From Mycobacterium sp. Root265 (GTDB taxonomy: Bacteria; Actinomycetota; Actinomycetes; Mycobacteriales; Mycobacteriaceae), in assembly GCF_001428895.1 (NCBI RefSeq), contig NZ_LMJA01000008.1, forward strand, positions 1 through 64,000: a stretch of DNA of 64,000 nucleotides, written 5' to 3'. Position 1 is the stretch's first letter. Every line of letters starts with the position of its first letter. The translations under genes and the position numbers were made by a program. Positions 54,602 through 63,472 of the stretch are shown here, piece by piece. The notes under the pieces are model-generated. The model worked only from the letters and a program-made list of their open reading frames with translations, was not told where the DNA came from and did no database searches.

Positions 54602-55873
54602 ATGGCGGCTGACATCGTCCCGGTCCGGATCGGGCTGACCAACGGCGACCTCTACACACTGTGGGCACCGCGCTGGCGCGACGCCGGCGACGAATGGGAG
54701 GCGTTCCTCGGCAAGGACGAGGACATCTTCGCGTTCGAATCGGTCGCCGACCTGGCGGCGTTCGTGCGCACCGACAGCGACAACGATCTGACCGATCACC
54801 CCGCCTGGGAGAAGCTCACCCAGGCCAATGCGCATCGGTTCGATCCCGCCGAGGACCAGCAGCACGACCTGATCGCGGTGCCGGAGCTCGTCGCCGAGAA
54901 GCCCACCGAGGAGTCCATCAAGACGCTGCGCGGCACCTTGGGCTTCGTCTCGGCGATCGGCTCGGTGTGCGACCTGCCCACCGTCACCAAGATGTTCAAC
55001 GGCAACCCCGTGCTGGGCACCATCGGCGGCGGCCTCGACGCGTTCAGCGGCCGCGCCGGACGCAAGCGGTGGGCCGAGATCGAGGCGGTGATCGGCCGCG
55101 CCTGGGACGGTGTCGTCGACGCGATCGACGCCTTGGTGAAGACCCCGGACGTGCCCTCGGCGGAGTCGGCGAAGGCCGAAGCCGAGCTGGCCGAGCCCGC
55201 CCCCGAGATCGACGACATCATCGTCGACGACGAGGACGACGACGAGGTGGTCATCGAGGGCGTGGTGGACACCGAGGAGGAAAGCGACGCGCTGGAGGCC
55301 GAGGCCGAACGCCAGGTCCTCGGCAGCGACAAGGACTTCTGGACCCAGGTCGGTATCGACCCGATCCGGATCATGACCAGCAGCGGCACCCTGTACACGC
55401 TGCGCTGCTACTTCGGCGATGAACCGCGCTTCCTGGGCCGCAACGGCCGCATCAGCGTGTTCAGCTCCGAGCGCACCCTGGCCCGCTATCTGGCCGACGA
55501 ACACGAGAGCGACCTGTCCGGTTTCAGCTCCTACGAGATCATCCGCACCGCGGCGACCGACGGTTCGTTGCGCGTCGAGGTGACCGACGAGAACATCTAC
55601 GTGCTGTCCGGTCTGGCCGACGATATCGCCGACGGCCCCGAGGCCGTCGACCGTGATCAGCTGGACCTGGCGCTGGAATTCCTCAGGGATGTCGGCGATT
55701 ACGCCGAAGACCCGAGCGTGTCGAAGGCGCTGGAGTCCAGCCAGCCGCTGGGCGGCTTCGTCGACCACGTGCTCGACCCCAAGAAGCCCAAGCCCAAGGG
55801 TTCCACGGCCGAGGCCGTCGACCAGTGGGAAGAGCTGGAGCGCTTCGTCGAATCCCGGCTGCGCGCCGAGTGA
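54602..55873 (+). CDS. Conserved mycobacterial protein (Rv3311-like)
   Basis: This 423-residue protein is the likely orthologue of M. tuberculosis Rv3311 (start MAADIVPVRIGLTNGDLYTL, then WAPRWRDAGDEWEAFLGKD). It has two related parts: residues 1-70 and about 255-330 both carry a G-x-LYTL strand, FLG and a FxSxxxLAxF/YLxxxxxxDL helix. An acidic linker (about 190-250, runs of E and D) divides them. No enzyme motif is seen. It converges on add and is followed by a strong hairpin. Function unknown. Confidence 0.85.
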   Translation: MAADIVPVRIGLTNGDLYTLWAPRWRDAGDEWEAFLGKDEDIFAFESVADLAAFVRTDSDNDLTDHPAWEKLTQANAHRFDPAEDQQHDLIAVPELVAEKPTEESIKTLRGTLGFVSAIGSVCDLPTVTKMFNGNPVLGTIGGGLDAFSGRAGRKRWAEIEAVIGRAWDGVVDAIDALVKTPDVPSAESAKAEAELAEPAPEIDDIIVDDEDDDEVVIEGVVDTEEESDALEAEAERQVLGSDKDFWTQVGIDPIRIMTSSGTLYTLRCYFGDEPRFLGRNGRISVFSSERTLARYLADEHESDLSGFSSYEIIRTAATDGSLRVEVTDENIYVLSGLADDIADGPEAVDRDQLDLALEFLRDVGDYAEDPSVSKALESSQPLGGFVDHVLDPKKPKPKGSTAEAVDQWEELERFVESRLRAE

Positions 55874-55874
55874 C

Positions 55875-55913
55875 GTGTGGAGCGCCGGCCGTGACCATTA
55901 CGGCCGCCGCTCC
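55875..55913. terminator. Bidirectional hairpin between Rv3311-like gene and add
   Basis: GTGGAGCG (55875-55882) pairs with CGCTCCAC (55906-55913), and inside it GGCCGT pairs with ACGGCC around a seven-base loop. It begins two bases after one stop codon and ends 17 bases before the other gene's stop, ideal for ending both convergent transcripts. Confidence 0.75.
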
Positions 55914-55930
55914 ACGAATCGCCGCCGGGC

Positions 55931-57019
55931 TCAGCCGATCAGCACCGCATACCGCGGTTTGATCACCCCGTCGATGAGCGCCAGCCGCTCGTCGAAATGC
56001 AGGAACGACGACTTCATCGCGTTGATGGTGAACCGCAGCAGGTCGCTCCAGCCGTAATCGAAGGCCTCCACCAGGCGCAGCATCTCCTGGCTCATGGTGG
56101 TGTCGCTCATCAACCGGTTGTCGGTGTTCACCGTGACCCGGAACCGGGCCCGCGCCAGCAGATCGAACGGATGCTCGGCGATGCTGTCGACCGCGCCGGT
56201 CTGCACATTCGAACTCGGGCACAGCTCCAGCGGAATGCGCTTGTCCCGCAACAGTGCCGCCAGCCGGCCCAGCTCGAAACTGCCGTCCTCGGCCACCGAG
56301 ATGTCATCGGCGATACGCACACCGTGGCCCAGCCGATCCGCCCCGCAGAACGCAATGGCCTCGTGGATGGACGGTAACCCGAACGCCTCGCCCGCGTGAA
56401 TGGTGAAGCGCGCGTTGTTGCCTCGCATGTACTCGAACGCGTCGAGGTGCCGGCTCGGCGGGTATCCGGCTTCGGCTCCGGCGATGTCGAAGCCGACCAC
56501 CCCGCGATCCCGGAACCGCACCGCCAGCTCGGCGATCTCCCGGGACCGGGCGGCGTGCCGCATCGCGGTCACCAGGCAGCGGACCACGATGGCGCGGCCT
56601 GCGCCGGCCGCCGCCTTCTCCCCCGCCGCGAAACCGTCCAGCACCGCATCGACGACCGCGTCCAACGACAGCCCACCGTCGATGTGCAGTTCCGGGGCGA
56701 ACCGGATCTCGGCGTACACGACGTTGTCGGCGGCCAGGTCCTCCACGCATTCGAACGCCACCCGGTGCAGCGCGTCGGGGGTCTGCATCACCCCGACGGT
56801 GTGGGCGAACGGTTCGAGATAGCGGACCAGCGAGCCGCTGTGCGCGGCGGTGCGGAAGAAGGTCGCCAGCCCGTCGACGTCGCCGGCGGGCAGGTCGTCA
56901 TAGCCGACCTGTTCGGCCAACTCCAGGACGGTGGCCGGCCGCAGGCCGCCGTCGAGGTGGTCGTGCAGCAGCGCCTTGGGGGCTTGTTGGATGAGGTCCA
57001 GCGTCAACGGCGTACTCAT
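55931..57019 (-). CDS. add: Adenosine deaminase
   Basis: This 362-residue zinc enzyme has HDHLDGG (H19, H21), the HAGE box H208-E211 in [10 protein letters not shown], the catalytic HGVRI histidine near 232 and D300 in VNTDNRL. It deaminates adenosine to inosine, which deoD can then split. It is the third gene of the minus-strand cdd-deoA-add set, 67 bases after deoA. Length matches mycobacterial Add. Confidence 0.96.
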   Translation of the reverse strand: MSTPLTLDLIQQAPKALLHDHLDGGLRPATVLELAEQVGYDDLPAGDVDGLATFFRTAAHSGSLVRYLEPFAHTVGVMQTPDALHRVAFECVEDLAADNVVYAEIRFAPELHIDGGLSLDAVVDAVLDGFAAGEKAAAGAGRAIVVRCLVTAMRHAARSREIAELAVRFRDRGVVGFDIAGAEAGYPPSRHLDAFEYMRGNNARFTIHAGEAFGLPSIHEAIAFCGADRLGHGVRIADDISVAEDGSFELGRLAALLRDKRIPLELCPSSNVQTGAVDSIAEHPFDLLARARFRVTVNTDNRLMSDTTMSQEMLRLVEAFDYGWSDLLRFTINAMKSSFLHFDERLALIDGVIKPRYAVLIG

Positions 57020-57086
57020 CTATCCATCTTGCTCGCGGCGGCGCCATTCGGCAGGCCAGTTCACCCAACCGTCGCCGACCCGACCG

Positions 57087-58361
57087 CTAACCGATGCGGT
57101 CGATGATCAACGGGCCGAGTACCGGCGCCGCCGCCCCGACCGTCCACCCGCCGTCGAGTTCGGCGAGTGCGGGGGCCAGCCGCTCGGGGGTGTCGGTGTG
57201 CAACGTGAACAGGGTGTCCCCGGCGGCCACGGGTTCACCGGGGCGACGGTGGATCTGCACGCCGGCGCCGAATTGCACGGGGTGTCCCGGCGCGGCCCGG
57301 CCGGCCCCGAGGCGCCAGGCCGCCATGGCGACGGCCATCGCATCGATATCGCCCATCACGCCACCGGCGGCGGCCACCACGGTCTCCGCGTGCGCGCCGA
57401 CGGGCAGTGGCGCGGACAGATCGCCGCCCTGCGCGGCGACCAGCGCGCGGAACCGGTCCATTGCGGTGCCGTCCCGCAGCGTCTGTGCCGGGTCCACCCC
57501 GTCGAGGCCCGCCGCGTCCAGCATCTCGGTGGCGAGCGCCAGCGTCAGCTCCACGACGTCATCCGGGCCGCCACCGGCCAGCACCTCCAGGGACTCCGCG
57601 ACCTCCACGGCGTTGCCGACGGCACGGCCCAGCGGCCGGTTCATGTCGGTGAGCAACGCTCGCGTCGGTACCCCGGAGTCGTTGCCGAGCGCCACCATGG
57701 TCGCGGCCAGCTCCCGTGACTCGGCCTCGGTCTTCAGGAACGCACCCTTACCGACCTTCACGTCGAGCACCAGAGACTGCGCACCCTCGGCCAGCTTCTT
57801 GCTCATCACCGAACTCGCAATCAGCGGCAGCGATTCGGTGGTCGCGGTGACATCGCGCAGCGCATAGATCTTGCGGTCGGCGGGCGCCAGGTCCCCGGCG
57901 GCGAAGATGGCGGCACCGATCTCGGACAGTTGTTGCCGGATGCGGTTTTTGGACAGTTCGGCGGTGAATCCGGGGATCGCCTCCAGCTTGTCGAGCGTGC
58001 CGCCGGTGTGGCCGAGGCCGCGACCGGCGGCTTGGGGAACCGCAGCGCCACAAGCCAGTACCACCGGTACCAGTGGGATCGTGATCTTGTCTCCGACACC
58101 GCCGGTGGAGTGCTTGTCCACCAACGGGCGCCCCAGGTCGCCGAAGTCGAACCGCTCCCCCGAGGCGATCATGGCCGTCGTCCAGCGGGTGATCTCCGCA
58201 CCGGTCATACCGCGCAGGAAGATCGCCATCAGCAGGGCCGACATCTGCTCATCGGCGACGCGGCCGTCGGTGTAGGCGGCGATCACCCAGTCGATGGCGG
58301 CATCGGAGAGCACACCGCCATCGCGTTTGGTCCTGATCACCGAGGGCGCATCGAAGCTCAT
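57087..58361 (-). CDS. deoA: Thymidine (pyrimidine nucleoside) phosphorylase
   Basis: This 424-residue phosphorylase has the phosphate/nucleoside site DKHSTGGVGDK (82-92) and GRGLGHTGGTLDKLE (about 114-128), hallmarks of the DeoA family. It converts thymidine or deoxyuridine to base plus deoxyribose-1-phosphate. The ATG at 58361 overlaps the cdd stop as ATGA. Its sugar product could be passed to a mutase such as PmmB; uracil from the path is used by upp. Confidence 0.96.
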   Translation of the reverse strand: MSFDAPSVIRTKRDGGVLSDAAIDWVIAAYTDGRVADEQMSALLMAIFLRGMTGAEITRWTTAMIASGERFDFGDLGRPLVDKHSTGGVGDKITIPLVPVVLACGAAVPQAAGRGLGHTGGTLDKLEAIPGFTAELSKNRIRQQLSEIGAAIFAAGDLAPADRKIYALRDVTATTESLPLIASSVMSKKLAEGAQSLVLDVKVGKGAFLKTEAESRELAATMVALGNDSGVPTRALLTDMNRPLGRAVGNAVEVAESLEVLAGGGPDDVVELTLALATEMLDAAGLDGVDPAQTLRDGTAMDRFRALVAAQGGDLSAPLPVGAHAETVVAAAGGVMGDIDAMAVAMAAWRLGAGRAAPGHPVQFGAGVQIHRRPGEPVAAGDTLFTLHTDTPERLAPALAELDGGWTVGAAAPVLGPLIIDRIG

Positions 58362-58765
58362 GACGCCGGCCCCCGCCCCAGATCAGCCGGTCCGAAGGCG
58401 TCGGGCAGCAGGTCGGCGAGGGTGCGGGGTCCGTCTGGATGATCGATCAACAGCGCGGGTCCGCCGTGCTCCAGCAGCACCTGCCGGCACCGCCCACAGG
58501 GCATCAGGGGGGCGCCGTCGGCGGCCACACAACTGAGCGCCACCAGCCGCCCGCCACCGCTGGAATGCAGGGCGCAGACCACAGCGCACTCGGCACAGAG
58601 ACCTAGGCCATATGAGACATTCTCCACATTGCATCCGAGGATGATTCGGCCATCGTCGACAATCGCAGCGGCACCGACCGGGAAGCCCGAATACGGCGCA
58701 TAAGCCTGCCTTGTGACACTGATTGCGCTGTCCCGCAACGACTTCCAATCAATTTCAACTACCAT
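58358..58765 (-). CDS. cdd: Cytidine deaminase
   Basis: This 135-residue tetrameric-type deaminase has the zinc motif C57-A-E59 and P-C90-G-R-C93 (MPCGRCRQVL), the all-cysteine zinc site usual in small cytidine deaminases, and CNVENVSYG for ribose binding. It turns cytidine into uridine. The ATG at 58765 gives the common N terminus VVEIDW; frames to 58786 and 58810 are longer and unlike the family. It is the first gene of the cdd-deoA-add set. Confidence 0.95.
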   Translation of the reverse strand: MVVEIDWKSLRDSAISVTRQAYAPYSGFPVGAAAIVDDGRIILGCNVENVSYGLGLCAECAVVCALHSSGGGRLVALSCVAADGAPLMPCGRCRQVLLEHGGPALLIDHPDGPRTLADLLPDAFGPADLGRGPAS

Positions 58766-58978
58766 TGGGGCCCCGTTCACCGCCATCTGAATGCATTCCG
58801 AAAACCCCACTCCCGAAGCGGGGAACCAACATAGGGGACCCTAACTTTGTGGTAGGGGGCCCGCTTTCACCACAACGCTAGTTCTTCAAGCACCCGTTTT
58901 GGGATTAGAGTCGCCCCCGAGGTTTGGGGACGGATTCAGCCTTGTCCCCGCCGTCCACCGAAGGCGTTGGAGGACTCG
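58766..58978. promoter_or_regulatory. Divergent cdd / sdhC promoter region
   Basis: This 213-base gap separates cdd from sdhC. It holds the palindrome TAGGGGACCCTA (58832-58843) and a related TAGGGGGCCCGC (58853-58864), and a GGATTAGAGT element near 58901-58912 that could be part of a promoter. The paired GGG/CCC sites might bind one regulator. A ribosome site TTGGAGGA lies before the sdhC ATG at 58979. Start of transcription cannot be fixed by eye. Confidence 0.45.
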
Positions 58979-59407
58979 ATGAGCACAGCCACGGCCGCGG
59001 ATTCCGCGATACCGGCACCGCGATCAAAGCCTGCGCGTCGCCGCAGTTTGTACCGCGGCGACCCAGGCATGTGGTCCTGGGTATTGCACCGGATCACCGG
59101 TGCGACGATCTTTTTCTTTCTCTTGGTGCACGTGCTCGACACGGCACTGGTCCGGGTGAGTCCCGAGGCCTACAACTCGATCATCGAGACGTACAAGACC
59201 CCGATCATCGGTCTGATGGAGGTCGGCCTGGTCGCCGCGGTGCTGTATCACGCACTCAACGGCATCCGGGTCATCCTGATCGACTTCTGGCAGAAGGGTC
59301 CCAAGTATCAGCGCAAGATGCTGTGGGTCATCGCCGGCGTCTGGCTGGCCGTCATGATCCCCTCACTAGGAGTGATCGGCATGCACATGGCGGAGCGTTT
59401 CCTGTGA
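58979..59407 (+). CDS. sdhC: Succinate dehydrogenase cytochrome b subunit SdhC
   Basis: This 142-residue membrane subunit has three hydrophobic helices (about 40-60, 75-98, 115-138). The loop SWVLHRITGA and LVHVLDTAL carry the conserved quinone-site arginine and a haem-ligand histidine. It anchors the enzyme and passes electrons to menaquinone. The ATG at 58979 follows a GGAGGA ribosome site. Its TGA overlaps the GTG of sdhD. Confidence 0.94.
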   Translation: MSTATAADSAIPAPRSKPARRRSLYRGDPGMWSWVLHRITGATIFFFLLVHVLDTALVRVSPEAYNSIIETYKTPIIGLMEVGLVAAVLYHALNGIRVILIDFWQKGPKYQRKMLWVIAGVWLAVMIPSLGVIGMHMAERFL

Positions 59408-59871
59408 CCGAGGCCTGGACTCCGCACCACAAGGAGGGGCGCATCGCCCCGGTGCAGGAGAAGGAACACGACCGCCCGGCGAGCCTGGATCACCCCCGGG
59501 CCCCCCGCAAGCCGCGCGGCATCCCGTACTTCGAGAAATACGCGTGGCTGTTCATGCGGTTCTCCGGTGTCGCGCTGGTCTTCCTGGCGCTCGGCCACCT
59601 CTTCATCATGCTGATGTGGGAAGACGGCGTGTACCGCATCGACTTCAACTATGTGGCCGAGCGGTGGGCCTCACCGTTCTGGCAGATCTGGGACATGGCG
59701 CTGCTGTGGTTGGCGATGCTGCACGGCGCCAACGGCATGCGCACGATCATCGGCGACTACGCCCGCAAGAACACCACCAAGTTCTGGCTGAACTCGCTGT
59801 TGCTGCTGGCGACCGGGTTCACCCTCGTGCTGGGCAGCTACGTGCTGGTCTCGTTCGACGCGAACATCTGA
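59404..59871 (+). CDS. sdhD: Succinate dehydrogenase membrane subunit SdhD
   Basis: This 155-residue subunit has a charged N-terminal tail (1-42) and three helices (about 47-70, 92-112, 125-150). LGHLFIMLMWEDG and LAMLHGANGMRTII contain histidines suited to haem or quinone binding. The GTG at 59404 overlaps the sdhC stop (GTGA); frames starting further upstream lie within sdhC. Together with SdhC it forms the four-subunit Sdh2-type complex. Confidence 0.93.
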   Translation: MTEAWTPHHKEGRIAPVQEKEHDRPASLDHPRAPRKPRGIPYFEKYAWLFMRFSGVALVFLALGHLFIMLMWEDGVYRIDFNYVAERWASPFWQIWDMALLWLAMLHGANGMRTIIGDYARKNTTKFWLNSLLLLATGFTLVLGSYVLVSFDANI

Positions 59872-59911
59872 TGCGGGCGAGCGAAGCGACGGGAAAGAGT
59901 AAGGACGCAGC

Positions 59912-61666
59912 ATGATTCAGGAACATCGTTACGACGTCGTCATCGTCGGCGCCGGCGGCGCGGGTATGCGCGCAGCCGTCGAGGCCGGACCGCGGGCACG
60001 CACCGCCGTACTGACCAAGCTGTACCCGACCCGTAGCCATACCGGCGCGGCCCAGGGCGGCATGTGCGCCGCACTGGCCAACGTCGAAGAGGACAACTGG
60101 GAGTGGCACACCTTCGACACCGTCAAGGGCGGCGACTATCTCGCCGACCAGGACGCGGTCGAGATCATGTGCAAGGAAGCCATCGACGCGGTCTACGACC
60201 TGGAGAAGATGGGGATGCCGTTCAACCGCACCCCCGAGGGCCGTATCGACCAGCGCCGCTTCGGCGGGCACACCCGCGACCACGGGAAGGCCCCGGTGCG
60301 CCGGGCCTGCTACGCCGCCGACCGCACCGGTCACATGATCCTGCAGACGCTGTACCAAAACTGCGTCAAGCACGACGTGGAGTTCTTCAACGAGTTCTAC
60401 GCCCTCGACATCTCGCTGACCGACACCCCCGGCGGCCCGGTGGCGACCGGCGTCATCGCCTACGAGCTCGCCACCGGTGACATCCACATCTTCCACGCCA
60501 AGTCGATCGTCTTCGCCACCGGCGGTTCGGGCCGGATGTACAAGACCACTTCCAATGCGCACACCCTGACCGGCGACGGCCTGGGCATCATCTTCCGCAA
60601 GGGACTTCCCTTGGAGGACATGGAATTCCACCAGTTCCACCCGACAGGTCTGGCCGGGCTGGGGATCCTGATCTCCGAGGCGGTGCGCGGTGAGGGCGGC
60701 CGGCTGCTCAACGGCGAGGGTGAGCGCTTCATGGAGCGTTACGCGCCGACGATCGTCGACCTGGCCCCGCGTGACATCGTGGCCCGCTCGATGGTGCTCG
60801 AGGTGCTCGAAGGCCGCGGCGCCGGACCCAACAAGGACTACGTCTACATCGACGTGCGTCACCTCGGTGCCGACGTCCTGGAAGCCAAGCTGCCCGACAT
60901 CACCGAGTTCGCCCGGACCTACCTGGGCGTGGACCCCGTCACCGAACTGGTGCCCGTCTACCCGACGTGCCACTACGTGATGGGCGGCATCCCGACCAAC
61001 GTCAACGGTCAGGTGCTGCGCGACAACAACAACATCATCCCGGGCCTGTACGCCGCCGGCGAATGTGCGTGTGTGTCGGTGCACGGCTCCAACCGGTTGG
61101 GCACCAACTCGCTGCTGGACATCAACGTCTTCGGCCGCCGGGCAGGTATCGCCGCCGCCGAGTACGCGCTGAACCACAACCACGTCGACCTGCCGGAGAA
61201 CCCGGCCGGCATGGTCGTCGAGTGGGTCGGCGACATCCTCTCCGAGCACGGCAACGAACGCGTCGCCGACATCCGCACGTCGTTGCAGCAGTCGATGGAC
61301 AACAACGCCGCGGTGTTCCGCACCGAGGAGACGCTGAAGCAGGCGCTCACCGACATCCACGCCCTCAAGGAGCGGTACGCACGGATCACCGTGCAGGACA
61401 AGGGCAAGCGCTACAACAGTGACCTGCTGGAGGCCATCGAGCTCGGCTTCCTGCTGGAACTGGCCGAGGTCACCGTCGTCGGCGCGCTGAACCGCAAGGA
61501 ATCCCGCGGCGGGCACGCCCGGGAGGACTACCCCAACCGCGACGACACCAACTACATGCGCCACACCATGGCCTACAAGGACGGACCGGATCTGATCTCG
61601 GACATCCGGTTGGACTACAAGCCGGTGGTGCAGACCCGCTACGAGCCGATGGAACGGAAGTACTGA
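59912..61666 (+). CDS. sdhA: Succinate dehydrogenase flavoprotein subunit SdhA
   Basis: This 584-residue flavoprotein has the FAD motif IVGAGGAGMRAA and the covalent-flavin histidine H43 in RSHTGAAQGG. Active-site blocks include HQFHPTGL and GSNRLGTNSLLDI. It oxidises succinate to fumarate and links the citric acid cycle to respiration. It follows sdhD by 40 bases and precedes sdhB by one base. Confidence 0.97.
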   Translation: MIQEHRYDVVIVGAGGAGMRAAVEAGPRARTAVLTKLYPTRSHTGAAQGGMCAALANVEEDNWEWHTFDTVKGGDYLADQDAVEIMCKEAIDAVYDLEKMGMPFNRTPEGRIDQRRFGGHTRDHGKAPVRRACYAADRTGHMILQTLYQNCVKHDVEFFNEFYALDISLTDTPGGPVATGVIAYELATGDIHIFHAKSIVFATGGSGRMYKTTSNAHTLTGDGLGIIFRKGLPLEDMEFHQFHPTGLAGLGILISEAVRGEGGRLLNGEGERFMERYAPTIVDLAPRDIVARSMVLEVLEGRGAGPNKDYVYIDVRHLGADVLEAKLPDITEFARTYLGVDPVTELVPVYPTCHYVMGGIPTNVNGQVLRDNNNIIPGLYAAGECACVSVHGSNRLGTNSLLDINVFGRRAGIAAAEYALNHNHVDLPENPAGMVVEWVGDILSEHGNERVADIRTSLQQSMDNNAAVFRTEETLKQALTDIHALKERYARITVQDKGKRYNSDLLEAIELGFLLELAEVTVVGALNRKESRGGHAREDYPNRDDTNYMRHTMAYKDGPDLISDIRLDYKPVVQTRYEPMERKY

Positions 61667-61667
61667 C

Positions 61668-62453
61668 ATGACTGCTTCGGTCATCGAAAAGCCCGAAACC
61701 GGCGGCCCGGACCTTCCGCCCGTGCCCGACGGCGCGGTCATGGTCACCCTCAAGATCGCCCGGTTCAACCCGGACAGTCCCGACGACGCCGGCTACCAGA
61801 GCTACCGGGTCCCGTGTCTGCCCTCGGACCGTCTGCTCAACCTGCTGCACTACGCGAAGTGGTACCTGGACGGCACGCTGACCTTCCGCCGTTCCTGCGC
61901 GCACGGCGTGTGCGGATCCGATGCCATGCGCATCAACGGGGTGAACCGGCTGGCGTGCAAGGTGCTGATGCGCGACCTGCTGCCCAAGAAGGCCTCCAAG
62001 CCGCTGACCATCACGATCGAACCGATCCGCGGCCTGCCCGTGGAGAAGGACCTCGTGGTGAACATGGAGCCGTTCTTCGACGCCTACCGCGCGGTCAAGC
62101 CGTTCCTGATCGCCAGCGGCAACGCTCCCACCAAGGAGCGCATCCAGAGCGCCACCGACCGGGCCCGCTACGACGACACCACCAAGTGCATCCTGTGCGC
62201 CTGCTGCACCACGTCGTGCCCTGTCTACTGGAGTGAAGGGTCGTACTTCGGGCCCGCCGCGATCGTCAACGCGCACCGGTTCATCTTCGATTCGCGCGAC
62301 GAGGGCGCCGCCGAGCGCCTCGACATCCTCAACGAGGTCGACGGGGTGTGGCGTTGCCGCACCACGTTCAACTGCACCGAGGCCTGCCCGCGTGGCATCC
62401 AGGTGACCCAGGCGATCCAAGAGGTCAAACGCGCCTTGATGTTCGCGCGCTGA
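61668..62453 (+). CDS. sdhB: Succinate dehydrogenase iron-sulfur subunit SdhB
   Basis: This 261-residue protein carries three clusters: [2Fe-2S] with C77, C82, D85 and C97 (SCAHGVCGSDAM), [4Fe-4S] in CILCACCTTSCPVYW, and [3Fe-4S] in CRTTFNCTEACPRGI. An aspartate in place of the third cysteine is also known in E. coli SdhB. It carries electrons from SdhA to the membrane. It ends the sdhCDAB operon, followed at 62467 by a long hairpin. Confidence 0.97.
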   Translation: MTASVIEKPETGGPDLPPVPDGAVMVTLKIARFNPDSPDDAGYQSYRVPCLPSDRLLNLLHYAKWYLDGTLTFRRSCAHGVCGSDAMRINGVNRLACKVLMRDLLPKKASKPLTITIEPIRGLPVEKDLVVNMEPFFDAYRAVKPFLIASGNAPTKERIQSATDRARYDDTTKCILCACCTTSCPVYWSEGSYFGPAAIVNAHRFIFDSRDEGAAERLDILNEVDGVWRCRTTFNCTEACPRGIQVTQAIQEVKRALMFAR

Positions 62454-62466
62454 TTCCCTTCCGCCG

Positions 62467-62519
62467 AACGTGAACTAGATCGCGAGATTTCGTAGATTTC
62501 TCGCGATCTTCTTCACGTT
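62467..62519. repeat. 53-bp palindromic element, copy 1
   Basis: AACGTGAA and AGATCGCGAGA on the left pair with TCTCGCGATCT and TTCACGTT on the right (19 of 21 bases). It encodes the last codons (NVKKIARN and on) and stop of the AbiEi-like gene, and also lies 14 bases after sdhB, where it can act as a bidirectional terminator. Copy 2 at 63420 has the same length. Confidence 0.8.
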
Positions 62520-63401
62520 GGGCAGGGGTTCGGGTGCGCCTGCCGCGTCCAGTTCCGCGCGGACTCGCCGGATGATCGTCGGCTGCCGGTATCTCAACAG
62601 GTCAGCGCCGACCCGGACGATGCGCCAGCCCAGTTCGCGATACGTCGCATCCTGTTCGATGTCGAGGGTGCGCTGTCGCGGATCGGTCCAGTGCTGGAAG
62701 CCGTCGTACTGCACCCCGACCTTCCATTCGGGCCAGCCCATGTCGAGGCGGCCGACGATGCACCCGTGATCGATGACCTTGATCTGGGTCTGCGACGGCC
62801 GCATATGTGCACTCGTCAGTACCAGGCGAAGCCGCGTCTCCTGGGGTGATTCGGCGCCCTCGTCGGCCAGGTCCAATACCTGACGCAACTGCACCAGCCC
62901 ACGCATACCGCGGTGGCCATCGACCAGCGTCGTCACGTCGGCCAACGTCAGGTCCGTCGCCTCCAGCAGCGCGTCCACCCGCATCACGGCCAGTACGATT
63001 CCGCGCCGGCGCCCCAGGTCGAAGGCGGTCCGGGCCGGTGTAGTCGTCCGGATCCCATCGACCACGCAGATCTCGGCGTCGACCAGCACGTCACTGTGCA
63101 GAAGAATTCCGGCAGCCTTGTGCCGGCTGTCTTGGTTGATCTCGGCGGGCAATGCCGGGTCGATCCATTTCGCGCCGTGGAGCGCAGCTGCCGAAAGTCC
63201 GGCCACGACACCGCGCCCGCCTGACCACAGCCATGCGGCTTTCGCTTTATCGGTCGGGGTCAGCACCGAGCCCCGCGGGGCGTAGACATCGCGGTGCAGC
63301 ATGTCGTAGCAGGTGTTCAGTTGATGGCGGGTGACAGTACCCGCGGCCAGCGCCGCGCTTCCCAAAAGGAGCATGTGGAGTTGGACGCAGCGCAGCGGCA
63401 C
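62475..63401 (-). CDS. AbiEi-like/DUF559 endonuclease-fold protein
   Basis: This 308-residue protein joins an N-terminal winged-helix part like type IV antitoxins (VTRHQLNTCYDMLHRDVYAP, GGRGVVAGLSAAALHG, about 20-75) with a C-terminal Vsr/DUF559-like domain (about 215-285: GRLDMGWPEWKVGVQYDG, then RELGWRIVRV). D and E residues there suit a nuclease site. The family occurs in many copies in mycobacteria; its function is not established. No separate toxin partner is seen. The GTG at 63401 follows AGGTGGA; ATG at 63374 is an alternative. 53-bp elements border both ends. Confidence 0.75.
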   Translation of the reverse strand: MPLRCVQLHMLLLGSAALAAGTVTRHQLNTCYDMLHRDVYAPRGSVLTPTDKAKAAWLWSGGRGVVAGLSAAALHGAKWIDPALPAEINQDSRHKAAGILLHSDVLVDAEICVVDGIRTTTPARTAFDLGRRRGIVLAVMRVDALLEATDLTLADVTTLVDGHRGMRGLVQLRQVLDLADEGAESPQETRLRLVLTSAHMRPSQTQIKVIDHGCIVGRLDMGWPEWKVGVQYDGFQHWTDPRQRTLDIEQDATYRELGWRIVRVGADLLRYRQPTIIRRVRAELDAAGAPEPLPNVKKIARNLRNLAI

Positions 63402-63419
63402 GCGGTTCCACCTGCGTCG

Positions 63420-63472
63420 AACGTGAAGTCGTTCGCGAGATTCCGGTCAAAGTGCCCGATCTACTTCACGTT
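63420..63472. repeat. 53-bp palindromic element, copy 2
   Basis: The same AACGTGAA/TTCACGTT borders and a shared TCGCGAGATT block as copy 1, at identical length. The outer arms extend to a perfect 17-base inverted repeat (63413-63429 with 63463-63479). It contains the stop codon of the AI-2E permease gene (…SNVK) and lies just before the AbiEi-like gene's start. Confidence 0.8.

Noticed and set aside
59819-61768. Long minus-strand open frame opposite sdhA
   Set aside because: It has no recognisable domain, is His/Val/Gly/Asp-rich as expected from the complement of a GC-rich gene, and lies fully over the clear sdhA.
61890-61970. Defective [2Fe-2S] site in SdhB because of D85
   Set aside because: The same Cys-to-Asp change is normal in E. 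coli SdhB, so the cluster should form.
62475-63401. Complete type IV toxin-antitoxin pair
   Set aside because: Only the AbiEi-like part is visible; no AbiEii-type nucleotidyltransferase gene is adjacent.
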